Assembly: GCA_041821185.1 (NCBI GenBank)
Contig: JBGUBD010000004.1
Span: 1-64,000, forward strand
From: Phycisphaerales bacterium AB-hyl4
Lineage (GTDB): Bacteria; Planctomycetota; Phycisphaerae; Phycisphaerales; Phycisphaeraceae
DNA: 64,000 bases
Reading direction: 5' to 3'
A program made the position numbers and the translations under genes. The stretch's first letter is position 1, and each line of letters starts with the position of its first letter. The notes under the pieces were generated by a model. The model worked only from the letters and a program-made list of their open reading frames with translations. It searched no databases and had not been told where the DNA came from. Positions 1 to 8,623 of this stretch are shown one piece after another.

Positions 1-99
1 CTGCTGGTCGTGGCGATCTTCATCGGGTTTGCGATTACGGACTCGACGGAATATCGCCGAAACCTGACGCCGCCGCCGGGTGTTCAGGCGCCGCAGTGA
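1..99 (+). CDS. C-terminal fragment of a membrane protein upstream of cox subunit III
   Basis: The window opens inside a gene. The last 32 codons, in frame 1, end with TGA at 97-99. The visible tail has a hydrophobic stretch (LLVVAIFIGFAI) followed by a polar, proline-rich end. That would suit the last membrane helix and tail of an oxidase subunit or assembly protein, given that a subunit III gene follows about 110 bases later. The family cannot be recognised from this fragment. Confidence 0.6.
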   Translation: MLVVAIFIGFAITDSTEYRRNLTPPPGVQAPQ

Positions 100-178
100 G
101 TTTGGGGGTGAGGGGGTGGCATGCCCCGCCGTGGGCGGCGGGGCTAAACGGGGGGCGTGGGGGCTAAACGGGTGCGTC
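100..178. repeat. GC-rich palindromic repeat (GCGGGGCTAAA family)
   Basis: Between the partial gene and cox subunit III lies a palindrome with CCCCGCC and GGCGGGG arms, followed by GGCTAAACG. A second GGGCTAAACGGG copy follows immediately. The same ending recurs near 13298, 14582, 40777 and 58931, so this is a dispersed element and not a gene-specific structure. Confidence 0.5.
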
Positions 179-197
179 GCGGGGGGGATTGCTGCCA

Positions 198-203
198 TAG
201 AAT
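198..203 (+). promoter_or_regulatory. -10-like hexamer TAGAAT just before cox subunit III
   Basis: TAGAAT ends five bases before the ATG at 209. If used, transcription would begin at or next to the start codon and give a leaderless mRNA. No good Shine-Dalgarno sequence precedes this ATG. The same spacing occurs at several other genes in the window. Confidence 0.35.
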
Positions 204-208
204 CTTTT

Positions 209-835
209 ATGACTTCTCCGCCCCAACCGATGCAGGAACGTCGCCACCCGCCGCAGCCGCGTCACCACCACGTCCCGCCGGGCACGGGGACGTTCGGGAT
301 GCTGCTGTTTCTGTTGGCGTTGGCGATTCTGTTCGCGGCGTCGATGGTGTTGTATATCGTCTTCCGCATCACCGCCGACGGGCCGCCGCTGGGGAGCGTG
401 CAACTGCCGTTCGGGCTGTGGGTTTCGACGGCGATCATTCTCATCTCCAGCTATACGATGCACCGGGCGTTGCAGAACGTTCGGCATGAACGGCAGACGG
501 CGTTTCGCAATGCGATGATGTTGACGCTGTTGCTGGGCGTGGCGTTTCTGGTGGTGCAGACGCCAAGCCTGATGGGGTTGATCGCGGAGCATCGCGAGCA
601 GCTCGCGCTGGGCGAGGCGGGCATGCCGCTGTACGGGCTTGTTTTCTTTCTCATTCTGGTGCACGCGGTGCATGTGGTCGGCGGGATTGCGCCGCTGGCG
701 GTGTTCACGCTCAACGCGCACGCCGGGCGGTATGACCACGAAAGCTACGCACCAATCAAGTACATGGCGATGTACTGGCATTTCCTCGACGTGGTCTGGA
801 TTCTGATGTTTGTGATGCTGCTGGTCGGGGCTTGA
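209..835 (+). CDS. Heme-copper (cytochrome c) oxidase subunit III family protein
   Basis: A 208-residue integral membrane protein. It resembles subunit III of aa3-type oxidases, which stabilises the catalytic subunit I but does not pump protons itself. After a Pro/His-rich N-terminus come five hydrophobic segments. The last two carry the family hallmarks: a His-containing helix (LVHAVHVVGG) and the ending YWHFLDVVWI. The short length and five helices match the small bacterial type. ATG 209 was chosen because the upstream in-frame extension is encoded by repeat DNA and does not resemble the family. The oxidase catalytic genes probably lie to the left of the window. Confidence 0.85.
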   Translation: MTSPPQPMQERRHPPQPRHHHVPPGTGTFGMLLFLLALAILFAASMVLYIVFRITADGPPLGSVQLPFGLWVSTAIILISSYTMHRALQNVRHERQTAFRNAMMLTLLLGVAFLVVQTPSLMGLIAEHREQLALGEAGMPLYGLVFFLILVHAVHVVGGIAPLAVFTLNAHAGRYDHESYAPIKYMAMYWHFLDVVWILMFVMLLVGA

Positions 836-837
836 AT

Positions 838-957
838 CAGTTTCTGGTTTTGAGTTTCTTGTTTCTAGTTGGGGGAGGGGAAGCCCACGGCGTTACGCCG
901 TGGACTTCGGTGCTGAGCTTTTCCCAACTCGAAACTCGAAACCAGAGACTCGAAACG
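838..957. repeat. Composite hairpin: TTTCTAG/TTTCGAG tandem arms around a CCCACGG palindrome
   Basis: The left arm has repeated TTTCTGG/TTTCTAG-like heptamers (841-872). The right arm has the complementary GAAACTC/GAAACCA units (928-957). Between them is a palindrome with arms CCCACGG and CCGTGG (884-903). The whole could fold into one long hairpin between the convergent cox III and glcF genes, where it could stop transcription from both sides. Confidence 0.75.
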
Positions 958-960
958 CGC

Positions 961-2417
<1,457 letters not shown>

Positions 2418-2421
<4 letters not shown>

Positions 2422-3611
2422 GGCGTGGTGGTGAGGTATCGGCCGGGGTTGAGGATGTTGTGCGGGTCGAGGGTTTGCTTGATGCGCTGGAGCACGGGCC
2501 AGTCGGTGTTGTGCGGGGGGAACGGGTCGATGTCGTCGGCGTTGGGTGGGCGACGATGCCAGACGCGGACGCCGCCTGCGGGGGCGATGACGTGGGCGAT
2601 CTGTGCGTCGAGTCGTCGTGCCTGGTCTGCGTTGAACTCGCCGCCGACGAAGACGCTGCCCTGGAAGGGGTAGGCTTCGATCTGGCGTGGCGGGTCGTTG
2701 GGCGGGTGGAGCATGAGGCTTTGGCAGACGAAGCCGCTGGTCGCGGGCGGGACGATGATTTTCACGAGTGCGGGGACGTCGTTTCGCCAATCGCTGGCGG
2801 CGGCGCGTTCGCGTTGGTCTTCGTCGTAGCCATACTCTTCGCTGGCGGCGAGGCGGACGTCGGTCATCTGGTCGCAGAGGGTTTCGAGCGATCGAAGCTG
2901 GACGTGGCAGGCGCGTGACGTGCCGTGGTAGCCGACGCGGAGGGTGCAGGCCTGGTGGTCGTAGACGAGGACGGCCCAGGTGGGCGCGGCCTCGGCGGTG
3001 AGCCATGTGGTCTGGAAGTCGTCGAGCTGCTGAGGCTCTTTGACGTTGAGGTCGACAATGAGCGTGGCGGGCGGGATGGTGGCGGTTCGGAGGTTGACTT
3101 CGGTGATGATGCCGAGTTCGCCCATGGCGCCGACGAGGAGTTTGGTGACGTCGTAGCCTGCGACGTTTTTGACGGTGCGTCCGCCGACTTTGACGATACG
3201 TGCTTCGCCGTCGACAAAGGTGAGGCCGAGCAGTCGATCGCGGAGTCCGCCGTAGCCGGTGCGTAGCGGGCCGAGGATGTCGTGGTCGACGAGCTCGGCG
3301 AGGGTGAGCTTGTCATCGCCGTCGATGGGGAGGAACTGGTTTTCGCGGGCGAGGGTGGTTTGGAGTTCGGCGAGCGTACAGCCGACGTCGGCGCGGACGA
3401 CGAGGTCGCGAACTTCGTGGTCGATGGTGTTGGCCGTGAAGGTGTATGGGGTGTGGGGATTGGGTGGCGGGTGGCCGAGGCCGGTGTGGGCTCGGCCGTA
3501 GTTGACGAGGGGGACGCGGGTGTCGATGGCGCTGCGGACAGCGGCGACGAGGGCGTCGGCGTCGGGCGCGGTGAGGGGCGTGGGCGAGGTTGGGTCGGGG
3601 TGATCGGGCAT
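2418..3611 (-). CDS. glcE: Glycolate oxidase FAD-binding subunit GlcE
   Basis: A 397-residue FAD-linked oxidase-type protein. The N-terminal part has the FAD_binding_4 (PCMH) fold, including VRADVGCTLAELQ, a Gly-rich region (TGYGGLRDRLLG) and KVGGRTVKNVAGYDVTKL, the strongest GlcE signature. The C-terminal part is the usual poorly conserved cap. With GlcD and GlcF it forms the membrane-associated glycolate dehydrogenase that makes glyoxylate. It lies between glcD and glcF on the same strand. Its stop overlaps the glcF start, and a repeat-filled gap of 134 bases separates it from glcD. Confidence 0.9.
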
Positions 3612-3625
3612 GGTTGGGGGGAAGG

Positions 3626-3718
3626 GTTTCTAGTTTCTGGTTTCTGGTTTCTGGTTTTTGGGGCGGGTGTTCGGGGTTGTCCCATTGTCCCACGGATTCG
3701 CTGCGCTATATCCGTGGG
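3626..3718. repeat. TTTCTGG tandem heptamers followed by a CCCACGG palindrome
   Basis: Between glcD and glcE, about five TTTCTGG/TTTCTAG units (3626-3660) are followed by a palindrome with arms CCCACGGAT and ATCCGTGGG (3689-3718). The palindrome and its trailing GCTTT match the copy at 62524 base for base. The order, heptamer tract then palindrome, is the same as inside glcD. Confidence 0.75.
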
Positions 3719-3745
3719 CTTTATTGGGGGATTGGGGCGGGTTCG

Positions 3746-5311
3746 TTAGTGGGTGGTGGCCAGGGCGCCTCCGGGGGTGTTGGGGCTGGTGGGTTGGTGG
3801 AGGTCGATGGTGATGCGGTCACTGGGGATGAGCTTGCCTTCGTTAGCGCGGGCGTCGGGGTCGAAGGCGCGCTTGATCCGCTGGAAGGTTGTGATGGTGT
3901 CGGGAGTGAACATTTTTCGCATGAGCGGGAGTTTTTCAACGCCTACGCCGTGCTCGCCGGTGATGGTTCCGCCGATGCTGATGCAGTATTCGAGGATGCG
4001 TTCGCTGAGCTGGAGCGTTTTTTCGACTTCTTCGGGGTGGTCTTCGTCGAAGAGCATGATGGGGTGGACGTTGCCGTCGCCTGCGTGGAAGACGTTGTTG
4101 ATCTGCATGCCGACTTCTTCGCCGAGGCGGGCGATGTGCTCGATGGCTTCGGGGAGTTTGGAGCGTGGGATGCAGGCGTCTTGTGTGCAGTAGCTGTGGC
4201 TGATGCGGCCGATGGCGCCGAAGGCTCGCTTGCGGGCGGACCAGAGTTCGGCGCGTTTGGCGGCGTCGGCGCATTGCTGGATGTCGGTGGCGTTGTTGGC
4301 TCGACAGAACGCGATGCAGCGGGCGAGCTGGTCGTCGAGGACTTCTTCGAGACCGTCGATTTCCAGCAGGAGCAGGGCCTTGGCGGTGGTGGGGAAGCCG
4401 TAGTGGAAGGCGTCTTCGACGGCGCGGATCATCGCGCCGTCCATCATTTCCATACTGGTGGGTGTGATGCCGTCGGCGATGACGTCAGCGACGCTTTTAC
4501 AGGCGTCATAGCTGGAGTCGAAGACGGCGTAGACGGTGCGGAAGTTGCTGGGCTTGGGTGTGAGCTTGCACCAGACGCGGGTGATGATGCCGAGCGTGCC
4601 TTCGCTGCCGCAGAGCAGGCCGGTGAGGTCGGGGCCCACGCGGTCGTGGAGGGTGGGGTGCGAGGTTTCTGGTTTTTGGTTTGTGGTTTCTGGTTGGGGG
4701 AACCCACGGATGCCATCCGTGGGCTTTAATGGGACGGGGGTGTGCGGGCTTGGGGGCGTGGTCTGGATGATGGAGCCGTCGGGGAGGACGAGTTCGAGGC
4801 CGAGGACGTGGGTGCTGGTGACGCCGTGCTTGAGTGTGTTGACGCCGCCGGCGTTGGTGGCGGCGTTGCCGCCGATGGTGGCGGCCTTCTGGCTGGAGGG
4901 GTCGGGCGAGAAGTGAAGGTTTTCGCCGCCTGGTGTGGCGGCGATGGTTTCGGAGAGGGTGGCGTTGAAGACGCCGGCCTGGACGACGGCGACGCGGTTG
5001 GCGAGGTCGATCGACTCGATGCGGGTCATGCGGGAGGTGCAGATGATCACCCCCCCACCGAAGGCGACCGCGCCGCCGGCGAGCCCCGTGCCGCTGCCGC
5101 GCGGGACGAGGGGCAGGTCGTGTTCGATGGCGGCCTTGACGCAGCGGGCGACCTGGTCCGTCGTGGTGGGAAAGACGACGAGCGTGGGCATGCCGCGAGC
5201 GATGGGGAAGCCGTCGCTTTCGTAGACGCTGAGCTCGTCGGCGTCATGGAGGACAGCGTCGCGGCCGACGATGGCCTGGAAGGTTTGGATGAGGGGTGTC
5301 TCGTTGCCCAT
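3746..5311 (-). CDS. glcD: Glycolate oxidase flavoprotein subunit GlcD
   Basis: A 521-residue FAD-linked oxidase and probable catalytic subunit of glycolate dehydrogenase. Visible features are the PCMH FAD loop PRGSGTGLAGGA (69-80), NLHFSPDPSSQKAATIGGN (131-149), LLCGSEGTLGIIT (232-244), and a C-terminal half with NVFHAGDGNVHP and GTITGEHGVGVEK typical of the FAD_oxidase_C domain. Start 5311 gives the usual N-terminus. Residues about 195-217, between LPDGSIIQT and DRVGPDLTG, are encoded by a repeat element and interrupt a segment that is contiguous in ordinary GlcD. The gene leads the glcDEF operon. A TATCAT hexamer six bases upstream suggests a leaderless transcript. Confidence 0.93.
   Translation of the reverse strand: MGNETPLIQTFQAIVGRDAVLHDADELSVYESDGFPIARGMPTLVVFPTTTDQVARCVKAAIEHDLPLVPRGSGTGLAGGAVAFGGGVIICTSRMTRIESIDLANRVAVVQAGVFNATLSETIAATPGGENLHFSPDPSSQKAATIGGNAATNAGGVNTLKHGVTSTHVLGLELVLPDGSIIQTTPPSPHTPVPLKPTDGIRGFPQPETTNQKPETSHPTLHDRVGPDLTGLLCGSEGTLGIITRVWCKLTPKPSNFRTVYAVFDSSYDACKSVADVIADGITPTSMEMMDGAMIRAVEDAFHYGFPTTAKALLLLEIDGLEEVLDDQLARCIAFCRANNATDIQQCADAAKRAELWSARKRAFGAIGRISHSYCTQDACIPRSKLPEAIEHIARLGEEVGMQINNVFHAGDGNVHPIMLFDEDHPEEVEKTLQLSERILEYCISIGGTITGEHGVGVEKLPLMRKMFTPDTITTFQRIKRAFDPDARANEGKLIPSDRITIDLHQPTSPNTPGGALATTH
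4664..4727. repeat. In-frame repeat insertion in glcD
   Basis: Tandem TTTCTGG-like heptamers (4664-4697) adjoin a palindrome with arms CCCACGGAT and ATCCGTGGG (4703-4723). The combination equals the intergenic copy at 3626-3718. In the glcD frame it encodes about 22 residues (KPTDGIRGFPQPETTNQKP and onward) and keeps the frame open. Confidence 0.8.
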
Positions 5312-5317
5312 AAGGGC

Positions 5318-5323
5318 ATGATA
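5318..5323 (-). promoter_or_regulatory. -10-like hexamer TATCAT before glcD
   Basis: On the minus strand TATCAT is followed by six bases and then the glcD ATG. That distance would place the transcript start on the A of the start codon. Confidence 0.4.
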
Positions 5324-5376
5324 GGTCGAAAAGTCGATGGGTGAAACACGGCGAAGCGGTGTGATTGGCGTTGCGG

Positions 5377-5808
5377 TTACCGCCAGCTTTCGCGGACACG
5401 TTCGCGGTGGGTGGTTTCGCGGTAGGCGTCGAACACTCGGCCGCGGATGACGCGCTGGCGGTCGACGGTGCGGGTGTAGGATCGCTCGTAGGTGGTGTCG
5501 TGATAGCCGGCGTCGACGGAGGGGTAGTGGTCGTTGCGGGTGGCGAACCACGGCTCGCCGGGTGCGAAGTTCGCGTCGGCGAGGGCTTGACGCTGCTGCG
5601 GTGAGGCGAAGGCGAGCGAGCGGGGGTGGCCCTCGGTGTCGACCAGCGGTTGAAGGTTGCGCGCATCGACATGGGGGCCGGTGTGACAGCCGCTGAGCAG
5701 GGTGAGCGCCAACGCGAGCAGCGAGAGCGCGGACCAAGGCCCGCGGCTAAATGGGAGGCCGCGGGGGCGTCGTCGCAAGATGGGCCGAAGCATTGCGTCT
5801 GACATCAT
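5377..5808 (-). CDS. Small secreted lipoprotein of unknown function
   Basis: A 143-residue protein with an N-terminal Arg-rich region, a hydrophobic segment (SLLALALTLL) and a lipobox ending LLSGC, so it is probably lipid-anchored after signal peptidase II cleavage. The mature part is polar, ends Arg-rich (TTHRERVRESWR), and matches no family I recognise. MM at 5808 was chosen as start; a TATAGT hexamer and a GGAG-like sequence precede it. The signal sequence (FSRGPWSALS) is encoded by a dispersed palindromic element. It lies downstream of glcD in the opposite reading direction of no neighbour, so no functional context is evident. Confidence 0.65.
   Translation of the reverse strand: MMSDAMLRPILRRRPRGLPFSRGPWSALSLLALALTLLSGCHTGPHVDARNLQPLVDTEGHPRSLAFASPQQRQALADANFAPGEPWFATRNDHYPSVDAGYHDTTYERSYTRTVDRQRVIRGRVFDAYRETTHRERVRESWR
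5725..5753. repeat. GCGGCTAAA repeat within the lipoprotein signal peptide
   Basis: The stretch GAGCGCGG...CCGCGGCTAAAT closely matches the reverse complement of the left half of the intergenic element at 13298-13325. It is read in frame as FSRGPWSAL, so a repeat supplies part of the signal sequence. Confidence 0.6.
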
Positions 5809-6011
5809 TCCACTCCGGGGAACTATAGGCGAACGACATGCCACGGCGACAGGTGGCGATCGCACGACCGCGTTATCCCCCTGCTTTGCGGTATGACGGG
5901 CGATCGAGCGCGAAACTGCGAAAGAGATGCGGACGGTGACGGGCGAAACGTCTCGGACGGGTGTTGCGTGCGGGCAACGCGGTGGTGCGCGTGGTCAACG
6001 TGAGGGGCGCA

Positions 6012-6047
6012 TGAAAAAAGGCAGCGCGACGGAAGCCGCGCTGCCTT
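6012..6047 (-). terminator. Rho-independent terminator after the sugar isomerase gene
   Basis: On the minus strand, stem AAGGCAGCGCG and CGCGCTGCCTT enclose an eight-base loop and are followed by a T run. It lies 20 bases past the stop of the gene ending at 6067. Confidence 0.85.
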
Positions 6048-6066
6048 GCGATGGTTGTCCGTGTGT

Positions 6067-6927
6067 TTAGCTGTAGGTGATGTTGAGTTCGTCCATCAAC
6101 TTCTGAGCCTCGGTCGCGGCGAGATGGAACGTCTCGCTCTTGGACATGTCGGCCAGGGCGTGGGCCCCCGTGCCGGTGGAGTGGGTGGCGACGACGGCTT
6201 TGGAATGCGTCAAGTGCGGCTCGAGCGTGCACGGGCCGGACCAGCCGGCTTTGGCGGCGTCGACGAGAATCTCGCGGGCGTCGGTTTCGCCTTGGCCCAT
6301 GGGCATGTGCTCGCCGTTCTTGCGCTGGTCCTTGAAGTGGAAGCAGTCGGTGATCGCTTTGCACTTCTGCCAGCTGTCCCAGCCGGCTTCGCCGGTGCGG
6401 ATGTAGTTGGCGAAGTCGTAGATGAGCTTGAGGCGCGGGCCGCGCAGCTCAGCGATAGCAAGCACGTCGTCGGTCTTGTCGCCGAAGATTTTGCTTTCGT
6501 TTTCGTGGTAGAGCACGAGGTCGAGTTGCTCGGCGAGCTCGATGAGGCGCTTGAGGTTGTCGGTGGCCTTCTGTTGCCAGTCGGCGTGGCTGAGGCCGGT
6601 CTTGTTGTAGTAGCTGAAGATGCGGACGGCGTTGCAGCCGAAGATGTCGCGCATCTTGGCAAGGTGACGCAGCTTTTGCAGGTCTTCTTCGATGTCGTCG
6701 ACGGCGTCGATCTTGCCGATGGGCGAGCCGTACATCTGCACGGTGATGCCGGCGGCTTCGAGCTTCTGCTGGGCCTGCTTCGCGACGTCTTCAGGCAGCG
6801 CGGTGATGTTGTGGCCGTCGACGCTGCGCGGGTCGATGAATTTCATGTTGACGCGTTGAAGCGCCGCGATCTGCTCGTCGATAGAACCGCCTGCTTCGTC
6901 GGCGAAGGCACTGAACGTCCAGGTCAT
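6067..6927 (-). CDS. Sugar phosphate isomerase/epimerase (xylose isomerase-like TIM barrel)
   Basis: A 286-residue protein of the AP endonuclease 2 / IolE-like TIM-barrel superfamily, which isomerises or epimerises sugars with a bound divalent metal. Likely metal-ligand strands are visible: LVLYHENE, KLIYDFANY, FHFKDQRK and CTLEPHLTHS, giving the usual Glu-Asp-His-Glu set. The N-terminus (TFSAFADEAGGSIDEQIAAL) is typical of planctomycete family members. The start has a Shine-Dalgarno AAGGAG. The gene follows a ThuA-type gene on the same strand, a pairing often seen in carbohydrate use. The substrate is unknown. A strong terminator follows. Confidence 0.8.
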   Translation of the reverse strand: MTWTFSAFADEAGGSIDEQIAALQRVNMKFIDPRSVDGHNITALPEDVAKQAQQKLEAAGITVQMYGSPIGKIDAVDDIEEDLQKLRHLAKMRDIFGCNAVRIFSYYNKTGLSHADWQQKATDNLKRLIELAEQLDLVLYHENESKIFGDKTDDVLAIAELRGPRLKLIYDFANYIRTGEAGWDSWQKCKAITDCFHFKDQRKNGEHMPMGQGETDAREILVDAAKAGWSGPCTLEPHLTHSKAVVATHSTGTGAHALADMSKSETFHLAATEAQKLMDELNITYS

Positions 6928-7023
6928 CAGTCAAGCTCCTTATGGCTTTTCAAGGGTGGGAATTCTGTTCTTGGGGCTGTGCAGTGTAGCAGATCGGTGT
7001 GCGGGCGGGCAGGCGTATTGGCG

Positions 7024-7686
7024 TTATCGACTGGCCCAGAGCATGCCGCGGCGGACGATTTCTTTGGCTTCGGGGACGTCGAAGTCTTTGTCGGTGTGGC
7101 CCCACGCGGCGACGAACACTCGGCCGGCGCCCCACGTTTTGGTCCATGCGTAGGGCATGACCGTGCCGGGCTGATAGAGCGTGTTGTCGCCGTGGTCGCC
7201 AGAGAAGGTGGTGGTGCACAGCACGTGCACCGCCGGGTCGATGTGGCAGTAATACTGCTCGGTATCGGTCAACTCGAAGGCGGGCAGGTCGCGGGTGATC
7301 TCGTGATCTTTGTCAGCGATGTCGACGGTGTATGACGGAATGCAGTTGCCCGGATGAGCAACCCACTGGCCGCCGGTCATCCATTGGTAATCGGTGTTGT
7401 TGCGGAATGAATCGATGATGCCGCCGTGGAACCCCGCGCAGCCCACGCCGGCGCGGACGGCGTGGTTGAGTCCCTGCCACTGTTCTTTGGTGATTTCGCC
7501 CATGGTCCAGATGGGGACGATGAGGTCGAGCGACTTGAGATGGTCGTGGTCTTCGTACACGGCGAGCGAGTCGCGGACGTCGACTTCATAGCCGGCCGCT
7601 TGAAGCTCGGGGGCAAACACGTCGGCGGACTGCTTGGGGGTGTGGCCGTCCCATCCGCCCCAGACGATCAACGCTTGCTTGGCCAT
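7024..7686 (-). CDS. ThuA-like domain protein
   Basis: A 220-residue protein of the ThuA (trehalose-utilisation) family, a class I glutamine-amidotransferase-like fold of uncertain activity. Motifs include ALIVWGGWDGHTP at the N-terminus, LIVPIWTMGEI, a Gly-rich turn GVGCAGFHGGIIDSF in the nucleophile-elbow position, and the C-terminal WGAGRVFVAAWGHT. In this turn the amidotransferase Cys is followed by AGFHGG; the family usually has a G-x-H-G-G pattern with no proven triad. ATG 7686 was chosen over an upstream in-frame ATG because the family begins here. It is probably co-transcribed with the sugar isomerase downstream. Confidence 0.8.
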   Translation of the reverse strand: MAKQALIVWGGWDGHTPKQSADVFAPELQAAGYEVDVRDSLAVYEDHDHLKSLDLIVPIWTMGEITKEQWQGLNHAVRAGVGCAGFHGGIIDSFRNNTDYQWMTGGQWVAHPGNCIPSYTVDIADKDHEITRDLPAFELTDTEQYYCHIDPAVHVLCTTTFSGDHGDNTLYQPGTVMPYAWTKTWGAGRVFVAAWGHTDKDFDVPEAKEIVRRGMLWASR

Positions 7687-7767
7687 GGTCGTGGTCTCCG
7701 GTGAATTGCTGATGGACGTTAAAGCCATTGTGATGATTCTTCGCGAAATGTCGAACGGCCGCGGCGA

Positions 7768-8562
7768 TCAGGGCGTTGACGTCGGATCGGCGGGTTGCAG
7801 GTCGATCGTCGTGCCGGGCGTGGCGGTGAAGCGGGCGGCGGCGGAGCCGTTGCGGACGGCGATTTCGAGTCGGCCGGTGCTGCCGAAGTAGGCGACCGGC
7901 TCGCCGGGGGGCACGTCGCCGAACGTGCGGGCGATGGTGGGGATGGTTGTGTTGCGCAGGGTGATGCGGGCGTCGGTGTCGAGCGCGTCGCGCTTGAGAT
8001 CGGTGATGAGGTTGCCGAAGTGGTCGATCCAGACGACGTGCAGGGTCAGGCCGTGGCCGTGGGGCTGAGGCTGCGGCAGGTGGAGGCGGACGAGCGAGGC
8101 GGGGTCGATGGGTTCGCCGAGGTCGGGCCATGCGACGCCGCGGGCGAGGTGAGCGGCGGCGGGGGCGAAGATGTCGCGGCCGTGGAAGGTGGCGGTGATG
8201 AGGTCGCGATGATAGTGGCGGTTGGTGAGGGCGACGGCGTGGGTTGCGCCGTGGCGATCGAGGATGGCGGTGAACAGGCCGTTGTCGGGGCCGACGTATG
8301 TGCCGTGGCTGGTGCGCAGCGCGATGGGGCGGCGCGGCGTGCCCACGCCGGGGTCGACCACGGCGAGGTGGATCGTGTCGGCATCAAACGCATCGACCGC
8401 GGCGTCGAGCATCACCGCGCCGGCGATGATCTGCTGCGGCGGTACGTCGTGAGTCAGGTCGATCACCGTCGCGTCGGGCGCGAGGGTATGGATGACGCCT
8501 TTCATCTGGCCGACGTATGTGTCGGTGAGACCGAAGTCGGTGAGCAGCGTGATAGTGGGCAT
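7768..8562 (-). CDS. SAM hydroxide adenosyltransferase / DUF62 family protein
   Basis: A 264-residue member of the DUF62 family, related to SAM-dependent fluorinase and chlorinase, whose ordinary members hydrolyse S-adenosylmethionine to adenosine and methionine. Family blocks are present in order: LLTDFGLTDTYVGQMKGVI, VIDLTHDVPP, VVDPGVGTPRRPI, VGPDNGLFT, and in the C-terminal beta-barrel WIDHFGNLITD. The Asp-Arg-His hydrolase set appears complete, so a halogenase role is not indicated. An in-frame ATG 51 bases upstream was rejected because the family starts at MPTITLL. Neighbours give no functional link. Confidence 0.85.
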   Translation of the reverse strand: MPTITLLTDFGLTDTYVGQMKGVIHTLAPDATVIDLTHDVPPQQIIAGAVMLDAAVDAFDADTIHLAVVDPGVGTPRRPIALRTSHGTYVGPDNGLFTAILDRHGATHAVALTNRHYHRDLITATFHGRDIFAPAAAHLARGVAWPDLGEPIDPASLVRLHLPQPQPHGHGLTLHVVWIDHFGNLITDLKRDALDTDARITLRNTTIPTIARTFGDVPPGEPVAYFGSTGRLEIAVRNGSAAARFTATPGTTIDLQPADPTSTP

Positions 8563-8623
8563 GACAATCGGAGATGATAACGCACGCCGGTGAAGCAGCC
8601 GTCCCGAGTTCATTTGACCGAGT

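Noticed and set aside
6046..7335. A 429-codon frame on the plus strand
   Set aside because: It spans the isomerase and ThuA genes and the gap between them in antisense; no domain is recognisable.
7768..8562. Fluorinase or chlorinase
   Set aside because: The protein has the ordinary DUF62 motifs and length, and no neighbouring halometabolite genes. SAM hydrolase is the safer call.
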